A stretch of DNA of 46,212 nt from CAZWSX01 sp964636985 (lineage in GTDB: Bacteria; Planctomycetota; Planctomycetia; Pirellulales; Pirellulaceae): positions 1 through 46,212 of the forward strand of contig CAZWSX010000042.1 of the NCBI GenBank assembly GCA_964636985.1, in the 5' to 3' direction. The stretch's first letter is position 1, and each line of letters opens with the position of its first letter. Made by a program: the position numbers and the translations under genes. The notes under the pieces were generated by a model, which was not told where the DNA came from, did not search any database, and worked only from the letters and a program-made list of their open reading frames with translations. Shown in pieces: positions 23,784 to 32,691 of this stretch.

Positions 23784-24131
23784 TCATGCCTTGCGGACGA
23801 ACTGCGATTTCAGGCCCATTGCGCCGATGCCGTCAATCTTGCAGTCGATATCGTGGTCTCCTTCGACGAGGCGGATGTTCCGCACCTTCGTCCCGGCTTT
23901 CAACGTCGCGCTGGCGCCTTTCACCTTCAAGTCCCTGAGGACGATTACGCTGTCGCCATCGTGGAGTTCGTTGCCGTTGGCATCGCGCCAAGCGCGCGCG
24001 GTTTCCTCGGCAGCTTCGGCGACCTCCGCCTGGGGGCTCCACTCGTGGGCGCACTCAGGACATACCAGCAACAGGCCGTCGGCATAGGTGTAGGACGATC
24101 GACATTTCGGGCAAGGTGGGAATGTTTCCAT
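23784..24131 (-). CDS. yjdM: YjdM/PhnA family zinc-ribbon protein
   Basis: A 115-residue protein closely following E. coli YjdM (formerly PhnA). The N-terminal zinc ribbon is CPKC...CPEC. Then come DANGNELHDGDSVIVLRDLK, KAGTKVRNIRLVEGDHDIDC and a LKSQFVRKA end, matching full family length. The exact function is not established; the name 'alkylphosphonate utilisation' is historical. The start at 24131 fits the family N-terminus; another in-frame ATG lies 7 codons upstream. It is convergent with the kinase cluster, only 25 bases away. Confidence 0.95.
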   Translation of the reverse strand: METFPPCPKCRSSYTYADGLLLVCPECAHEWSPQAEVAEAAEETARAWRDANGNELHDGDSVIVLRDLKVKGASATLKAGTKVRNIRLVEGDHDIDCKIDGIGAMGLKSQFVRKA

Positions 24132-24216
24132 AGGCAAATCATACCACCGCATGAGCGGGAATGAAAATCAGCTTGCCAGCAAGACAGGGCTGCAGATGAA
24201 GCCCTCCCGCGACGGT

Positions 24217-26442
24217 TTACGGCGCGGGGGTTTCGTTTTCTTCGGGCTTGAATTCCTGGGCGACGAGATACGCCTTGAGGCTGTTGAGAAGTTGCCGCGC
24301 GCGGTCTTCGGCGTCGCGGACGCGGCGGTCGCGGCTGCGCTTCGGTTTGATCAGAACCTGCACGACTGTTTTGGAAAGCATCGACGGCTTGCGGCCGTCC
24401 GACTTTTCGACATATTCCTCGAAGTGCAGGTCGATCAAATAGGGAACGGATCGGTCTGACGCCCGGCGTTGAGTTTGCAGGGCGTCGCCTTCGATGCAGA
24501 GTTTGACGTCCGACGACTTGATCTCGAGGATTTGCGCGCCGTGATCGGCCACGAACCCGCGCAGTTTTTCGACGGAGAGCTTCAGCGGCACCGAGGTGAT
24601 CAACTGCTGATCGATCAAGCTGTCTTCGGCGGCCGTACCGAACCAGTTAAACCAGCTCGCGAGGCCTCCTTTGCCGGCGGCGCGATCGCGTCCGGCAATC
24701 CCGGCGCCGAGCTGGATCACCTGGTTGCGGCCGTTGTCTTTGGCTTGCAGCAGGCCGCGGTCGGCGCGGCGAAGCATAGTGTCGGGCGTGTCGCCGTTTT
24801 GAATTTCGGTCACGCCGAAGCTGGCGGTGATGCGATTGCCCGAGAGGGAGGACTGCGGCATTTCGGCGAGTTGGCGGCGGATTTCGTCGGCTCGCCGCGA
24901 GGCGGTGGCGCCGTCGCAATCGGCGCAGAGCAGGACGAATTCTTCGCCGCCGTAGCGGGCCACCAGATCTTCGGGACGAGCATTGCGCTGCAGCAAGCTG
25001 GCGAACGAAACCAAGGCTTCGTCCCCGGCCTGGTGGCCATACTCGTCGTTGATCTTCTTGAAGAAGTCGATGTCGGAAATCACCAGGCTGCACGGCATGC
25101 CGGAGGCGAGGTGCGTTTTGACGAATTCCTTGTGAACGCGATCGAACTCGGCGCGATTCGAGACTTTCGTCAGCGGGTCGCGGGTGGCGCGATCGTGCAG
25201 GTCGACGAGGTGTTCTTCGAGAACGACTTGCCGCGACGCGTCGCGGAGGATCGCCGCGACTCCGATCACGGCCTGCTCAGGACCCAGGACGGGCGCCGCG
25301 CTGGCCTCGATCACCATCGGCCGGTCGCTGCGGGAGCGGATTTGCAATCGTTCGCTGCGCGTCGGCATGCCGCTTTGAAGGGCCGACAAAATCGGGCATT
25401 GATCGTCCAGGATGGTGTGCCCTTCGCTGGTCCGCATTTGGACCATGCCTGGCTGCCACGGGCGATGGAGGATCGCCGGGGCCGGGATGCCGGTCATGCG
25501 TTCCGCTCCGCGGTTCCACATCGTGACGCGGCCTTGCGAGTCGATGTAGATGGCGGCCGCTTGCATTTGTTCGAGGAGTTTGCAGTGGAATAGGGCCTCG
25601 ACGTTGTTCCCCTTGCTGGACGCCTGCTCGACCGACTGCAGGTTCCAAAACTTGGCCGACGCGCCGGGACCGAGGTCCGAAAGCCAACGGCGAACGCTGC
25701 CGGCCACCATTTGCTGCTGGTCGGATTCGATGAAATGGTGGAAGAGTTGGACGAGCTTGGGATCGAACTGCGTTCCCGCGCACTGGAACAGTTCCGCCAT
25801 TGCGCGCTCGCGCGACATGGCCGGCCGATAGACCCGGTCGGTGGTCATGGCGTCGAAGGCGTCGAGAATCGCCACCATCCGGGCGCCGATCGGGATTTCT
25901 TCGGCGCGCTTATCGAATCCTTCGCGCTGCCCGTTGTACCAGGCGGCGGCGTAGAAGACGATGTCGACTATATTCTGCGAAGCGCAGCAGTTGCGAAGGA
26001 TGTCGACGCCCGTGGCGCGATGGCCATCGACGACGAGTTGTTCTTCGACGGTGAGTTTGCTGGGTTTGGAAAGGATGTTATCGGGGACGCCAATTTTGCC
26101 GATGTCGTGCAGCAGCGCGCCGACCTCCAGTTCGTCCCGCAGATCGAGCGGCATTTCGAGAACTTGCGCCCAGGCCGAGCAGCCGATGGCCATTCGCAAA
26201 CTGTGGGCGGCGGTCAGCGTGTGTTTTGCGCGGAGCGAGGTGAACAGGCTGGAGGCCAATCCCAAGCGGACTTGAACGAGGCGATTTTCGAGTTGCGTTT
26301 CGTTGCGCGACCGCTCGCCGACGGCCGTTTCTTCCACGCCTTCCAGCAAGGCGGTGGCCTGCCCCAAGTGGCGCGCAGCGGCCTTAGCTACCGCGGAGTC
26401 GCTCACCGTTGGTTCGTTAGGTTGTTGAACGCCGCGATCCAT
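24217..26442 (-). CDS. Degenerate HD-GYP / PAS / GGDEF signalling protein
   Basis: A 741-residue cytoplasmic protein. The HD-GYP-like domain (about 70-240) keeps H80, HD (112-113), H141 and DAFDAMTTDRVYRP, but the HHExxDGxGYP stretch reads AAAWYNGQREGF (165-176), so metal ligands and the GYP motif are missing. A PAS domain spans about 285-405. The GGDEF domain (about 420-575) has GGEEF (498-502) and D457/D459, so it should still make c-di-GMP. The last 130 residues form an unrecognised domain. The start at 26442 was chosen because the 98 codons before it look non-coding. Alternative role: c-di-GMP sensing through the degenerate domain. Confidence 0.88.
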   Translation of the reverse strand: MDRGVQQPNEPTVSDSAVAKAAARHLGQATALLEGVEETAVGERSRNETQLENRLVQVRLGLASSLFTSLRAKHTLTAAHSLRMAIGCSAWAQVLEMPLDLRDELEVGALLHDIGKIGVPDNILSKPSKLTVEEQLVVDGHRATGVDILRNCCASQNIVDIVFYAAAWYNGQREGFDKRAEEIPIGARMVAILDAFDAMTTDRVYRPAMSRERAMAELFQCAGTQFDPKLVQLFHHFIESDQQQMVAGSVRRWLSDLGPGASAKFWNLQSVEQASSKGNNVEALFHCKLLEQMQAAAIYIDSQGRVTMWNRGAERMTGIPAPAILHRPWQPGMVQMRTSEGHTILDDQCPILSALQSGMPTRSERLQIRSRSDRPMVIEASAAPVLGPEQAVIGVAAILRDASRQVVLEEHLVDLHDRATRDPLTKVSNRAEFDRVHKEFVKTHLASGMPCSLVISDIDFFKKINDEYGHQAGDEALVSFASLLQRNARPEDLVARYGGEEFVLLCADCDGATASRRADEIRRQLAEMPQSSLSGNRITASFGVTEIQNGDTPDTMLRRADRGLLQAKDNGRNQVIQLGAGIAGRDRAAGKGGLASWFNWFGTAAEDSLIDQQLITSVPLKLSVEKLRGFVADHGAQILEIKSSDVKLCIEGDALQTQRRASDRSVPYLIDLHFEEYVEKSDGRKPSMLSKTVVQVLIKPKRSRDRRVRDAEDRARQLLNSLKAYLVAQEFKPEENETPAP

Positions 26443-26862
26443 TCCCAAACCGCTTTCGATAATCGAGGATCGATTCGACAACCCGTCCAATGGACGCAGT
26501 GACGCCACGCGGAAGTTGCCTATTACCCGGACGTAGCTAAGGCTAGGTCGCGCTTTGGGAATAGGACGGCGGCAGAGTGCGGCCTCCGGCCAAGCAGCGC
26601 GACGACGCACAAGCTGGTAGCAGTCGTAGCGGCTGTATCGCGCGAGACCCGATGGGGAACTTCGTGCGAGGGCCGATCGCAACGGTTGATGCGCAAAAGC
26701 GGCGCGATGGACAAACTTGGCAAGCTTGCATGCCACGATCCGTCACCAGCGGTTTGAGTTCCTGGCGGACCTTGCCGATTAACAAGTTGATGCGGCGATC
26801 CACTGGGTTGGGGTGACAGTGGGTCCATTCACCGCTAGCTACTATCAGCGCATTCCAGGGGC
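26443..26862. other. Divergent intergenic region
   Basis: 420 bases between the c-di-GMP protein and a membrane protein gene. Minus-strand frames are open here but Arg/Ser-rich and unlike any protein. No repeat, hairpin or promoter could be assigned. Confidence 0.5.
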
Positions 26863-28002
26863 ATGGACGCCATGGGCTTGGGAACGGGTCAGAGTCGCGA
26901 TGGCCGTCGGCGGCGCGTTTTGCTTGACGAAACGCTAGCGGGCGAACGCCCGGTCGCGAAATCGACCAAGTCGATGAAGCGCCGTCGCAATTACACCGAC
27001 GCCGCCCTGAACGATTTGCAGCCGCGCGTGACCGACTTGATGCCGACCAAGTGGTCGACCATGACCATTTTGTTTGGCGCGGCCCTCACGGCGATTGCCG
27101 CCGTGGTCGCTTTGCACGTGCATCGCGATCAGTTAGGCAGCGGTGCGCTGGCACGTTTCTACTCGCCCCTTTGGTCCGAGGCGCGCGGCAGCCTGGCCGA
27201 TTGGCTCTCGAGCGTGTTCTTCTTGTTGAGCGCGGCGGTCGCGGCGCAAATTTTTGCGATTCGCCGCCACCGGCTCGACGACTATCGCGGCAGCTACCGA
27301 GTGTGGCTCTGGGTGACGCCGCTGTTGCTCTGGTTGAGCATCGACAGCGTGACCCACTTGCGCGCTCCGCTGGCCGAGGCGATCTCGAAGCTGCCATGGT
27401 TTCCGCAAGCCCACGCCACGTGGTGGTGGGCGGGTGCGTACGTCACCATTTTTGGCATGATGGCGGTGCGGCTGATCATCGAAACGCGGCGCTGCCGCGC
27501 GGCATGGCCGATACTGCTGGTCGCCACGGGGCTGTATGGTTTTTCGTTCGCCGCCTATCGCGACCTGTTCGAAATGGAAAACGTCGATGTCATGATCGTG
27601 GTCCGCCGCCTGGCCGCGATGCTGGGGCACTGGAGTGTGCTCCTCTCGCTCGTGCTCTATGCGCGTTATGTCCATCTCGATGCCGAAGGAAAGCTTCGCG
27701 CCAAGAAGCCGGCCAAGCCGAAGAAGGCGGAAGCATCCGAAACATCGGGCGATAGCGCGGCGGAGGGTGCCGATGCCAAAGCCGGTTCGCAAACATCCCC
27801 TTCCGACGCGAAAGACTCGCGAATGTTGCGAACGGATGGAGCCCATTCCACCCCTCCTAAGCCGAATTCGCTGGGAGCCTTTATCGCCGGCGCGAAGGGT
27901 GGTTCGAACGCGAATGCTTCATCAAGCGACGATGATGATGAGGACGACGATCGCGGCCTTTCCCGTGCCGAACGGCGCCGGCTGAAAAAGGCAAATCGCT
28001 AG
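26863..28002 (+). CDS. Polytopic membrane protein with acidic/basic C-terminal tail
   Basis: A 379-residue protein of unknown function. About 60 basic N-terminal residues are followed by about six transmembrane segments between residues 67 and 265 (TILFGAALTAIAAVVALHV, WLSSVFFLLSAAVAAQIFAI, AWPILLVATGLYGFSFAAY). A 100-residue low-complexity tail follows, with Lys/Ala, Ser and a DDDDEDDD run, ending RAERRRLKKANR. A second ATG three codons in is possible. The style is typical of lineage-restricted planctomycete proteins. A strong terminator follows at 28033. Confidence 0.8.
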   Translation: MDAMGLGTGQSRDGRRRRVLLDETLAGERPVAKSTKSMKRRRNYTDAALNDLQPRVTDLMPTKWSTMTILFGAALTAIAAVVALHVHRDQLGSGALARFYSPLWSEARGSLADWLSSVFFLLSAAVAAQIFAIRRHRLDDYRGSYRVWLWVTPLLLWLSIDSVTHLRAPLAEAISKLPWFPQAHATWWWAGAYVTIFGMMAVRLIIETRRCRAAWPILLVATGLYGFSFAAYRDLFEMENVDVMIVVRRLAAMLGHWSVLLSLVLYARYVHLDAEGKLRAKKPAKPKKAEASETSGDSAAEGADAKAGSQTSPSDAKDSRMLRTDGAHSTPPKPNSLGAFIAGAKGGSNANASSSDDDDEDDDRGLSRAERRRLKKANR

Positions 28003-28032
28003 TTTTCGCCCCGATTGGGCGGCAAGCAGCCC

Positions 28033-28074
28033 CCTCGCGCGACTCTCCGCCCCTACCGCGCGAGGCCGGTTTTT
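28033..28074 (+). terminator. Rho-independent terminator
   Basis: CCTCGCGCG (28033-28041) and CGCGCGAGG (28057-28065) form a perfect 9-pair stem around a 15-base loop. CCGG and TTTTT (28070-28074) follow. It separates the membrane protein gene from xylA. Confidence 0.65.
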
Positions 28075-28178
28075 GCGACAATTCCGGGCATCAAGTCGGT
28101 TGCGCCGGTGCCCCAGGCGATGCACTAGCTCCGCGCGGCGCGAGTTCCCCTCCTCTTTGATGCTTGAGAACGATCACC

Positions 28179-29492
28179 ATGGCTGACGCCTTTCCTGAAG
28201 TAAAGAAGATTGCTTACGAAGGTCCCACGTCGAAGAACCCGCTGGCCTTCCGTTGGTACAACGAAAACGAAGTGGTCGAAGGTAAGACCATGAAGGAGCA
28301 CCTTCGCTTTTCGGTGGTCTACTGGCACACCTTCCGCGGAACAGGGAGCGATCCCTTCGGCCCCGGCACGATGCATCGGCCGTGGGACGACGGGAGCGAC
28401 TCGGTCGAGAACGCGCAGCGCCGCGTGCGGGTGGCTTTCGAGTTCATGGAGAAGCTGGGAGCGCCCTTTTATGCCTTCCACGACCGCGACGTCTCGCCGG
28501 AAGGAAAGAACCTTGCCGAATCGAACAAGATCTTCGACTCGATCGTGAAAGTTCTGAAAGAAGAACAACAGCGGACCGGCATCCAGTTGTTGTGGGGCAC
28601 GGCGAACATGTTCAGCCATCCCCGCTACATGCACGGGGCGGCGACCAGCTGCAACGCCGACGTTTTTGCCTACGCGGCCTCGGCCGTGAAGAAGTGCTTG
28701 GAAGTCACCAAGGAACTCGGCGGCGCCAACTACGTTTTCTGGGGCGGCCGTGAAGGCTACCAATGCCTGTTCAATACCGACATGAAGCGCGAGCTCGATC
28801 ACCTCGGCCGCTTCTTCCATCTGGCGGTCGACTACTCCAAGAGCATCGGCTTCAACGGGACGTTCCTGATCGAGCCGAAGCCGAAGGAACCGACCAAGCA
28901 TCAGTACGATTCCGATGCTGCCGCATGCATTAACTTTTTGAGGGCGTACAGCCTGACGGAACGTTTCAAGCTCAACATCGAAACGAATCATGCCACGCTT
29001 GCCGGGCATAGCATGATGCACGAGCTCGATTATGCCGGAGCGCAAGGGATGCTCGGCTCGATCGATGCCAACACCGGCGACTTGCTGCTGGGCTGGGACA
29101 CCGACCAGTTCCCAACCAACTTCTACCTGACGGCCGAGTGCATGCTCGCGATCTTGAAGCATGGCGGCCTCGGCGCTGGCGGCGTCAACTTCGACGCCAA
29201 GGTGCGCCGCGAAAGCTTCGAGCCGATCGACCTCTTCTATGCTCACATCGGCGGCATGGATGCGTTCGCTCGCGGCTTGAAGATTGCCGCCGCGATTCGG
29301 GCCGAGGGCGAGTTGGGCAAGATCGTGAAGAACCGCTACCGCAGTTGGGATAGCGGCATCGGAGCCGACATCGAAGCGGGCCGAGCCGACTTCGCCAAGC
29401 TTGAAAAGTACATGCTCGACAAGGGCGAGATCTCGCCGAACGAGAGCGGTCGCCAGGAACTGATCGAGAACCTGATTAATCGCTATCTCTAA
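28179..29492 (+). CDS. xylA: Xylose isomerase
   Basis: A 437-residue class II xylose isomerase converting D-xylose to D-xylulose (also glucose to fructose). Active-site residues are in FHDRDVSPEG (H101, D104) and FWGGREGY. Metal-binding E232 and K234 are in IEPKPKEPTKHQYD, with further ligands in NHATLAGHSMMHE and the DTDQF segment. Length and sequence agree with the family over the whole protein. The ATG at 28179 (MADAFPEVKK) gives the usual N-terminus; a TTG five codons upstream is less likely. No xylulokinase or transporter gene is adjacent, so it is not part of a classical xyl operon. Confidence 0.98.
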   Translation: MADAFPEVKKIAYEGPTSKNPLAFRWYNENEVVEGKTMKEHLRFSVVYWHTFRGTGSDPFGPGTMHRPWDDGSDSVENAQRRVRVAFEFMEKLGAPFYAFHDRDVSPEGKNLAESNKIFDSIVKVLKEEQQRTGIQLLWGTANMFSHPRYMHGAATSCNADVFAYAASAVKKCLEVTKELGGANYVFWGGREGYQCLFNTDMKRELDHLGRFFHLAVDYSKSIGFNGTFLIEPKPKEPTKHQYDSDAAACINFLRAYSLTERFKLNIETNHATLAGHSMMHELDYAGAQGMLGSIDANTGDLLLGWDTDQFPTNFYLTAECMLAILKHGGLGAGGVNFDAKVRRESFEPIDLFYAHIGGMDAFARGLKIAAAIRAEGELGKIVKNRYRSWDSGIGADIEAGRADFAKLEKYMLDKGEISPNESGRQELIENLINRYL

Positions 29493-29574
29493 ACAGGATT
29501 GCGACGAATCGCCAGCCGGGCCCAAGGCGCAATTCCCGGTTGGCGAGCGAACGATCGCTCCGCTTGGCCTGCTT

Positions 29575-30789
29575 ATGGCGACTCCGCAACAATCTTCGGG
29601 CCAACCGCCGGACGACTCGCCGCGCGACGACGTCGATCTATTTCTCGCGCGGATGATTCTGCAAAACGTTTCGGTCATTGTTTGCAAGGTCGACGCCGAC
29701 TTGCGGATTCAATGGATTCGTGGACGGATGCTCTACGAGATGGGGCTGACCGAAGCGGACATGGTCGGCAAAACCATGCACGACATTTTGCCGCCCGACC
29801 ATATCGCCCTTAAAAAGTATGAGAAGGTGCTCGCTGGCGAGCCTCAGGAGTATGACAGCGTCTATCGCGAAAATGTCTTTGAAGTTCGCATTCAGCCGCT
29901 GTGGTCGCCTGCGGGAGAGGTTGTCGGCGCGATTAGTTTTTCGACGGATGTGACGCGACGAGTTCGCTCGATCGAGCAATCGGAGCGAGATCGCGATCTT
30001 TTGGCGGAACTGGTTCGGTTGCGAACGATTGAATTGCAGCGAGCCAATGATTCGCTCCAGAAGGAGCGCCGGTTATTGGGGCGGATGTTGGAATTGCAGG
30101 AGCGGGATCGGCAATTCGTTTCGTACGAGATCCACGACGGCATTTGCCAACAGCTGACCGCGGCCCTGATGTTTGTCGAATCGGTGTCGGGTTCGATCAC
30201 CGTCAGCGACGAAACGACCAGGGTGAATCTCGACCACGGCATCCACCTGGTTCGCGAGGCGATCGGCGAATCGCGGCGGCTGATCGAGGGGCTGCGGCCG
30301 CCGATTTTCGACGGCGTCAAACTAAGCGATGCCATCGCGCAGCAAGCGAACGAAGTCCAATCGTTGTCGGGAATCGAAATTTACTTTCAGTCGGATAACT
30401 TGCCGCGGATGGCTCCCACCATCGAACTGGCCGCGTTTCGCATCGTGCAGGAAAGCCTGATGAATGTGTGGCGGCACAGTGGATGTGATGAGGCCGCCGT
30501 TTCATTGCAGCACAGCGACGGTTGGATGCGAATCCGCATTCGCGACTCGGGGCGAGGGTTCGATACGGCCAAGGTCGCGAAAAAGCGTTATGGGTTGACG
30601 GGGGTGAAAGAGCGGGCGCGCTTACTGGGGGGCGAGGCGAAAATCGAATCCGCACCCGGCCAAGGAACCACCATCGACGTGCTCCTGCCGGTCACCGATG
30701 TTTTGATGCCCGCGATCGATCCGTCTTCCTCTGATGAGGCCCTAACAGACGGTCGACACACGCCGCCCGAGTTTCATAACGACGAGTAG
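29575..30789 (+). CDS. Soluble PAS-containing sensor histidine kinase, NarL type (HisKA_3)
   Basis: A 404-residue protein with no transmembrane segment. A PAS domain (about 25-130) is followed by a coiled coil (about 130-180). The HisKA_3 motif SYEIHDGICQQLTAAL has phospho-acceptor H187. The ATPase domain (about 280-380) has the N-box ESLMNVWRHSG and G-boxes DSGRGFD and YGLTGVKERA. It should autophosphorylate and pass phosphate to a NarL/FixJ-type response regulator. No response regulator gene is in the window, so the partner is elsewhere. Confidence 0.93.
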   Translation: MATPQQSSGQPPDDSPRDDVDLFLARMILQNVSVIVCKVDADLRIQWIRGRMLYEMGLTEADMVGKTMHDILPPDHIALKKYEKVLAGEPQEYDSVYRENVFEVRIQPLWSPAGEVVGAISFSTDVTRRVRSIEQSERDRDLLAELVRLRTIELQRANDSLQKERRLLGRMLELQERDRQFVSYEIHDGICQQLTAALMFVESVSGSITVSDETTRVNLDHGIHLVREAIGESRRLIEGLRPPIFDGVKLSDAIAQQANEVQSLSGIEIYFQSDNLPRMAPTIELAAFRIVQESLMNVWRHSGCDEAAVSLQHSDGWMRIRIRDSGRGFDTAKVAKKRYGLTGVKERARLLGGEAKIESAPGQGTTIDVLLPVTDVLMPAIDPSSSDEALTDGRHTPPEFHNDE

Positions 30790-30847
30790 TGAAGAACCGC
30801 AATGAAGATTCGTAATTGTCCCGTTGTCCTTTTCCGTTGATCAATTC

Positions 30848-31297
30848 ATGCGTGCCGTTCTCCAGCGCGTCACAAGAGCTTCGGTGACTGTCGACGGCGA
30901 GGTCGTCGGCCAGATCGAGCATGGTTTCGCGATCTTGCTGGGCGTTGCCGCAGGGGATCAAGAATCGGACGCGCAGTATCTGGCCGATAAGACGGTTGGC
31001 CTGCGAGTTTTCGACGACGAACAAGGGAAGATGAATCTTTCGATTCAGGACGTGAAAGGGAGCGCGCTGGTCGTGAGCCAGTTCACGCTGCTAGGCGATT
31101 GCCGAAAGGGACGGCGTCCCAGTTTTATCGACGCCGCACCGCCGGAGGTTGCGGAGCGCCTTTACGAGACGTTCGTCGCGGCGCTGGCTATCGCGGGCGT
31201 AACCGTAGCCACGGGACGATTTCGCACGCACATGCGGGTGTCGATCGAGAACGATGGCCCGGTCACCATGCTGCTCGACAGTCGCAAGAGCACTTAA
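30848..31297 (+). CDS. dtd: D-aminoacyl-tRNA deacylase
   Basis: A 149-residue protein, the normal DTD length. It starts MRAVLQRVTRASVTVDGEVV and carries both catalytic motifs: SQFTLLGD (77-84) and NDGPVT (135-140). It hydrolyses D-aminoacyl-tRNAs (and glycyl-tRNA-Ala), preventing D-amino acid use in translation. The ATG at 30848 matches the family N-terminus exactly. The frame opens eight codons earlier at a non-ATG codon. No clear Shine-Dalgarno precedes the chosen start. Confidence 0.97.
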   Translation: MRAVLQRVTRASVTVDGEVVGQIEHGFAILLGVAAGDQESDAQYLADKTVGLRVFDDEQGKMNLSIQDVKGSALVVSQFTLLGDCRKGRRPSFIDAAPPEVAERLYETFVAALAIAGVTVATGRFRTHMRVSIENDGPVTMLLDSRKST

Positions 31298-31336
31298 CAC
31301 GATTCAGAGCCCACAACGAAGAAGGAACAACGCGCG

Positions 31337-32581
31337 ATGGCGGTCGACACTCCGGCAACCATTGGAATCATCGGTGCCGGTCCCATCGGCTTGGAGGCGG
31401 CTCTGTATGGCCGCTATCTCGGCTACGACGTGATTGTGTTCGAGGAACGCAAGCTCGAAGACATAGTGCGCGAGGCCGAAGGACGAGTGACTTGGGAGTG
31501 CGCCAAGGACCTGGTATCGCCGCTGGGCGTGATGGCGATTCAAACGCAAGACGAGTCTTGGCAACCGCCTGGGCCAAGCGAATGCTGGACCGTTGCAGAG
31601 TGGTGGGCGAAGTATCTGCGCCCCCTCGCCGAGAGCGATTTGGTGGTTGACTCGATCCGCTTCGACTCGCACGTGGCAACCATCGCCAGATCGGATTGGC
31701 GAAAACACGAACAGCCGACGCCTGAAGAGTGTGAGGATGGCCGCGGCGGTTGGGATTTTGTTATTGAAAGTAATGGTGATAGGCCCGCAGTTGATGCTGT
31801 GATCGATGCGAGTGGTCTGGCGTTTCAACTTGGTGTGGCAAATGGTGGGCTCACGGTCCGCGGTGAGTTCCACGCCGCCACGGCCCGGCTTTTGACGCAA
31901 GTATCGACATTGGGCACCAAGGCGATCGAACTTCACCCGTCAGCCAACAAGCGAACGCTTGTAGCGGGAGATGCGATCGAAGCCGTCGAATCGCTTTTGA
32001 CCCTGCTTCACATCAAGTCGAAGTTTCCCGCGACCGAGATCGTATGGATAACCCCGCACGATCGGGAACGCACTCCTCAGGGCCCCATCAATCCCGCTCG
32101 CTTCGGAACGGCTCGTCCCCTCCTTGAAGAGGCTATCGCAAGAGTGAATCAGGCCGCCCTTGAAGGCAAAGCGATTGAATGGCGGCCAGGCTCGCCGATC
32201 GGCCGGATCGAGCAAGTCGGCGAAGAAACGGGTCGGCCAAAGTGGAAAGTGACCATTGCTGGCGACGATCCGGAAGAGCTAACCGTCGATGCACTTCACA
32301 CGCATGGACATCGGTTTTCCGATTGGTCCCTCGAGCGCGAACTCCAGTTTTGGGCCTGCCCGGTTTGGGAGTCGCTGCCGTCCCTGTCGCCGTACGTCCA
32401 ATCGCATTTAGCCGCCATGCCGCAAAGGATTGAACCTAATTTCTACGTCGCAGGCGAGAAGAGCTACGGGCGCTTAGAAACCTTTCGCTTTGTTGATGGC
32501 CTTGCGCAAATTCGGGACATCTTCGCCGACCTGGCCGATCGGGCGACGCTCGATCTTTATGCGGCACCGAAGAAGAAGTAA
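31337..32581 (+). CDS. FAD/NAD(P)-binding oxidoreductase-like protein
   Basis: A 414-residue flavoprotein-like protein. The N-terminal Rossmann motif is GIIGAGPIG (10-18), followed by VIVFEERK with the ribose-binding acidic end of beta2. A second nucleotide-fold-like part includes AVIDASGLAFQLG. A C-terminal NFYVAGEKSYGR may be the FAD-contacting aspartate/glutamate region seen in pyridine nucleotide-disulfide oxidoreductase-type monooxygenases. GAAGGAA lies about 12 bases upstream of the ATG. Substrate and pathway are unknown. Neighbours (dtd and the membrane-protein array) do not help. Confidence 0.82.
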   Translation: MAVDTPATIGIIGAGPIGLEAALYGRYLGYDVIVFEERKLEDIVREAEGRVTWECAKDLVSPLGVMAIQTQDESWQPPGPSECWTVAEWWAKYLRPLAESDLVVDSIRFDSHVATIARSDWRKHEQPTPEECEDGRGGWDFVIESNGDRPAVDAVIDASGLAFQLGVANGGLTVRGEFHAATARLLTQVSTLGTKAIELHPSANKRTLVAGDAIEAVESLLTLLHIKSKFPATEIVWITPHDRERTPQGPINPARFGTARPLLEEAIARVNQAALEGKAIEWRPGSPIGRIEQVGEETGRPKWKVTIAGDDPEELTVDALHTHGHRFSDWSLERELQFWACPVWESLPSLSPYVQSHLAAMPQRIEPNFYVAGEKSYGRLETFRFVDGLAQIRDIFADLADRATLDLYAAPKKK

Positions 32582-32691
32582 GCGGTCCTATCCCGTCGCC
32601 CGCGGCGCGCCGATCATCAAAAATGAGGGCTGATCGTACGTTGCCGCCAGGCAAACCAACTGGGCGATCCGTGAATCGCCGGAGTGAAGCG

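Noticed and set aside
26443..26736. 98-codon N-terminal extension of the HD-GYP/GGDEF protein
   Set aside because: Cys/Arg/Ser-rich and without any domain; the ATG at 26442 gives a sensible protein.
28179..29492. xyl catabolic operon
   Set aside because: xylA is flanked by unrelated genes and a terminator; no xylulokinase, transporter or regulator of xylose use is adjacent.
28125..29687. 520-codon minus-strand frame opposite xylA
   Set aside because: Pure shadow of xylA caused by high GC and strong codon bias.
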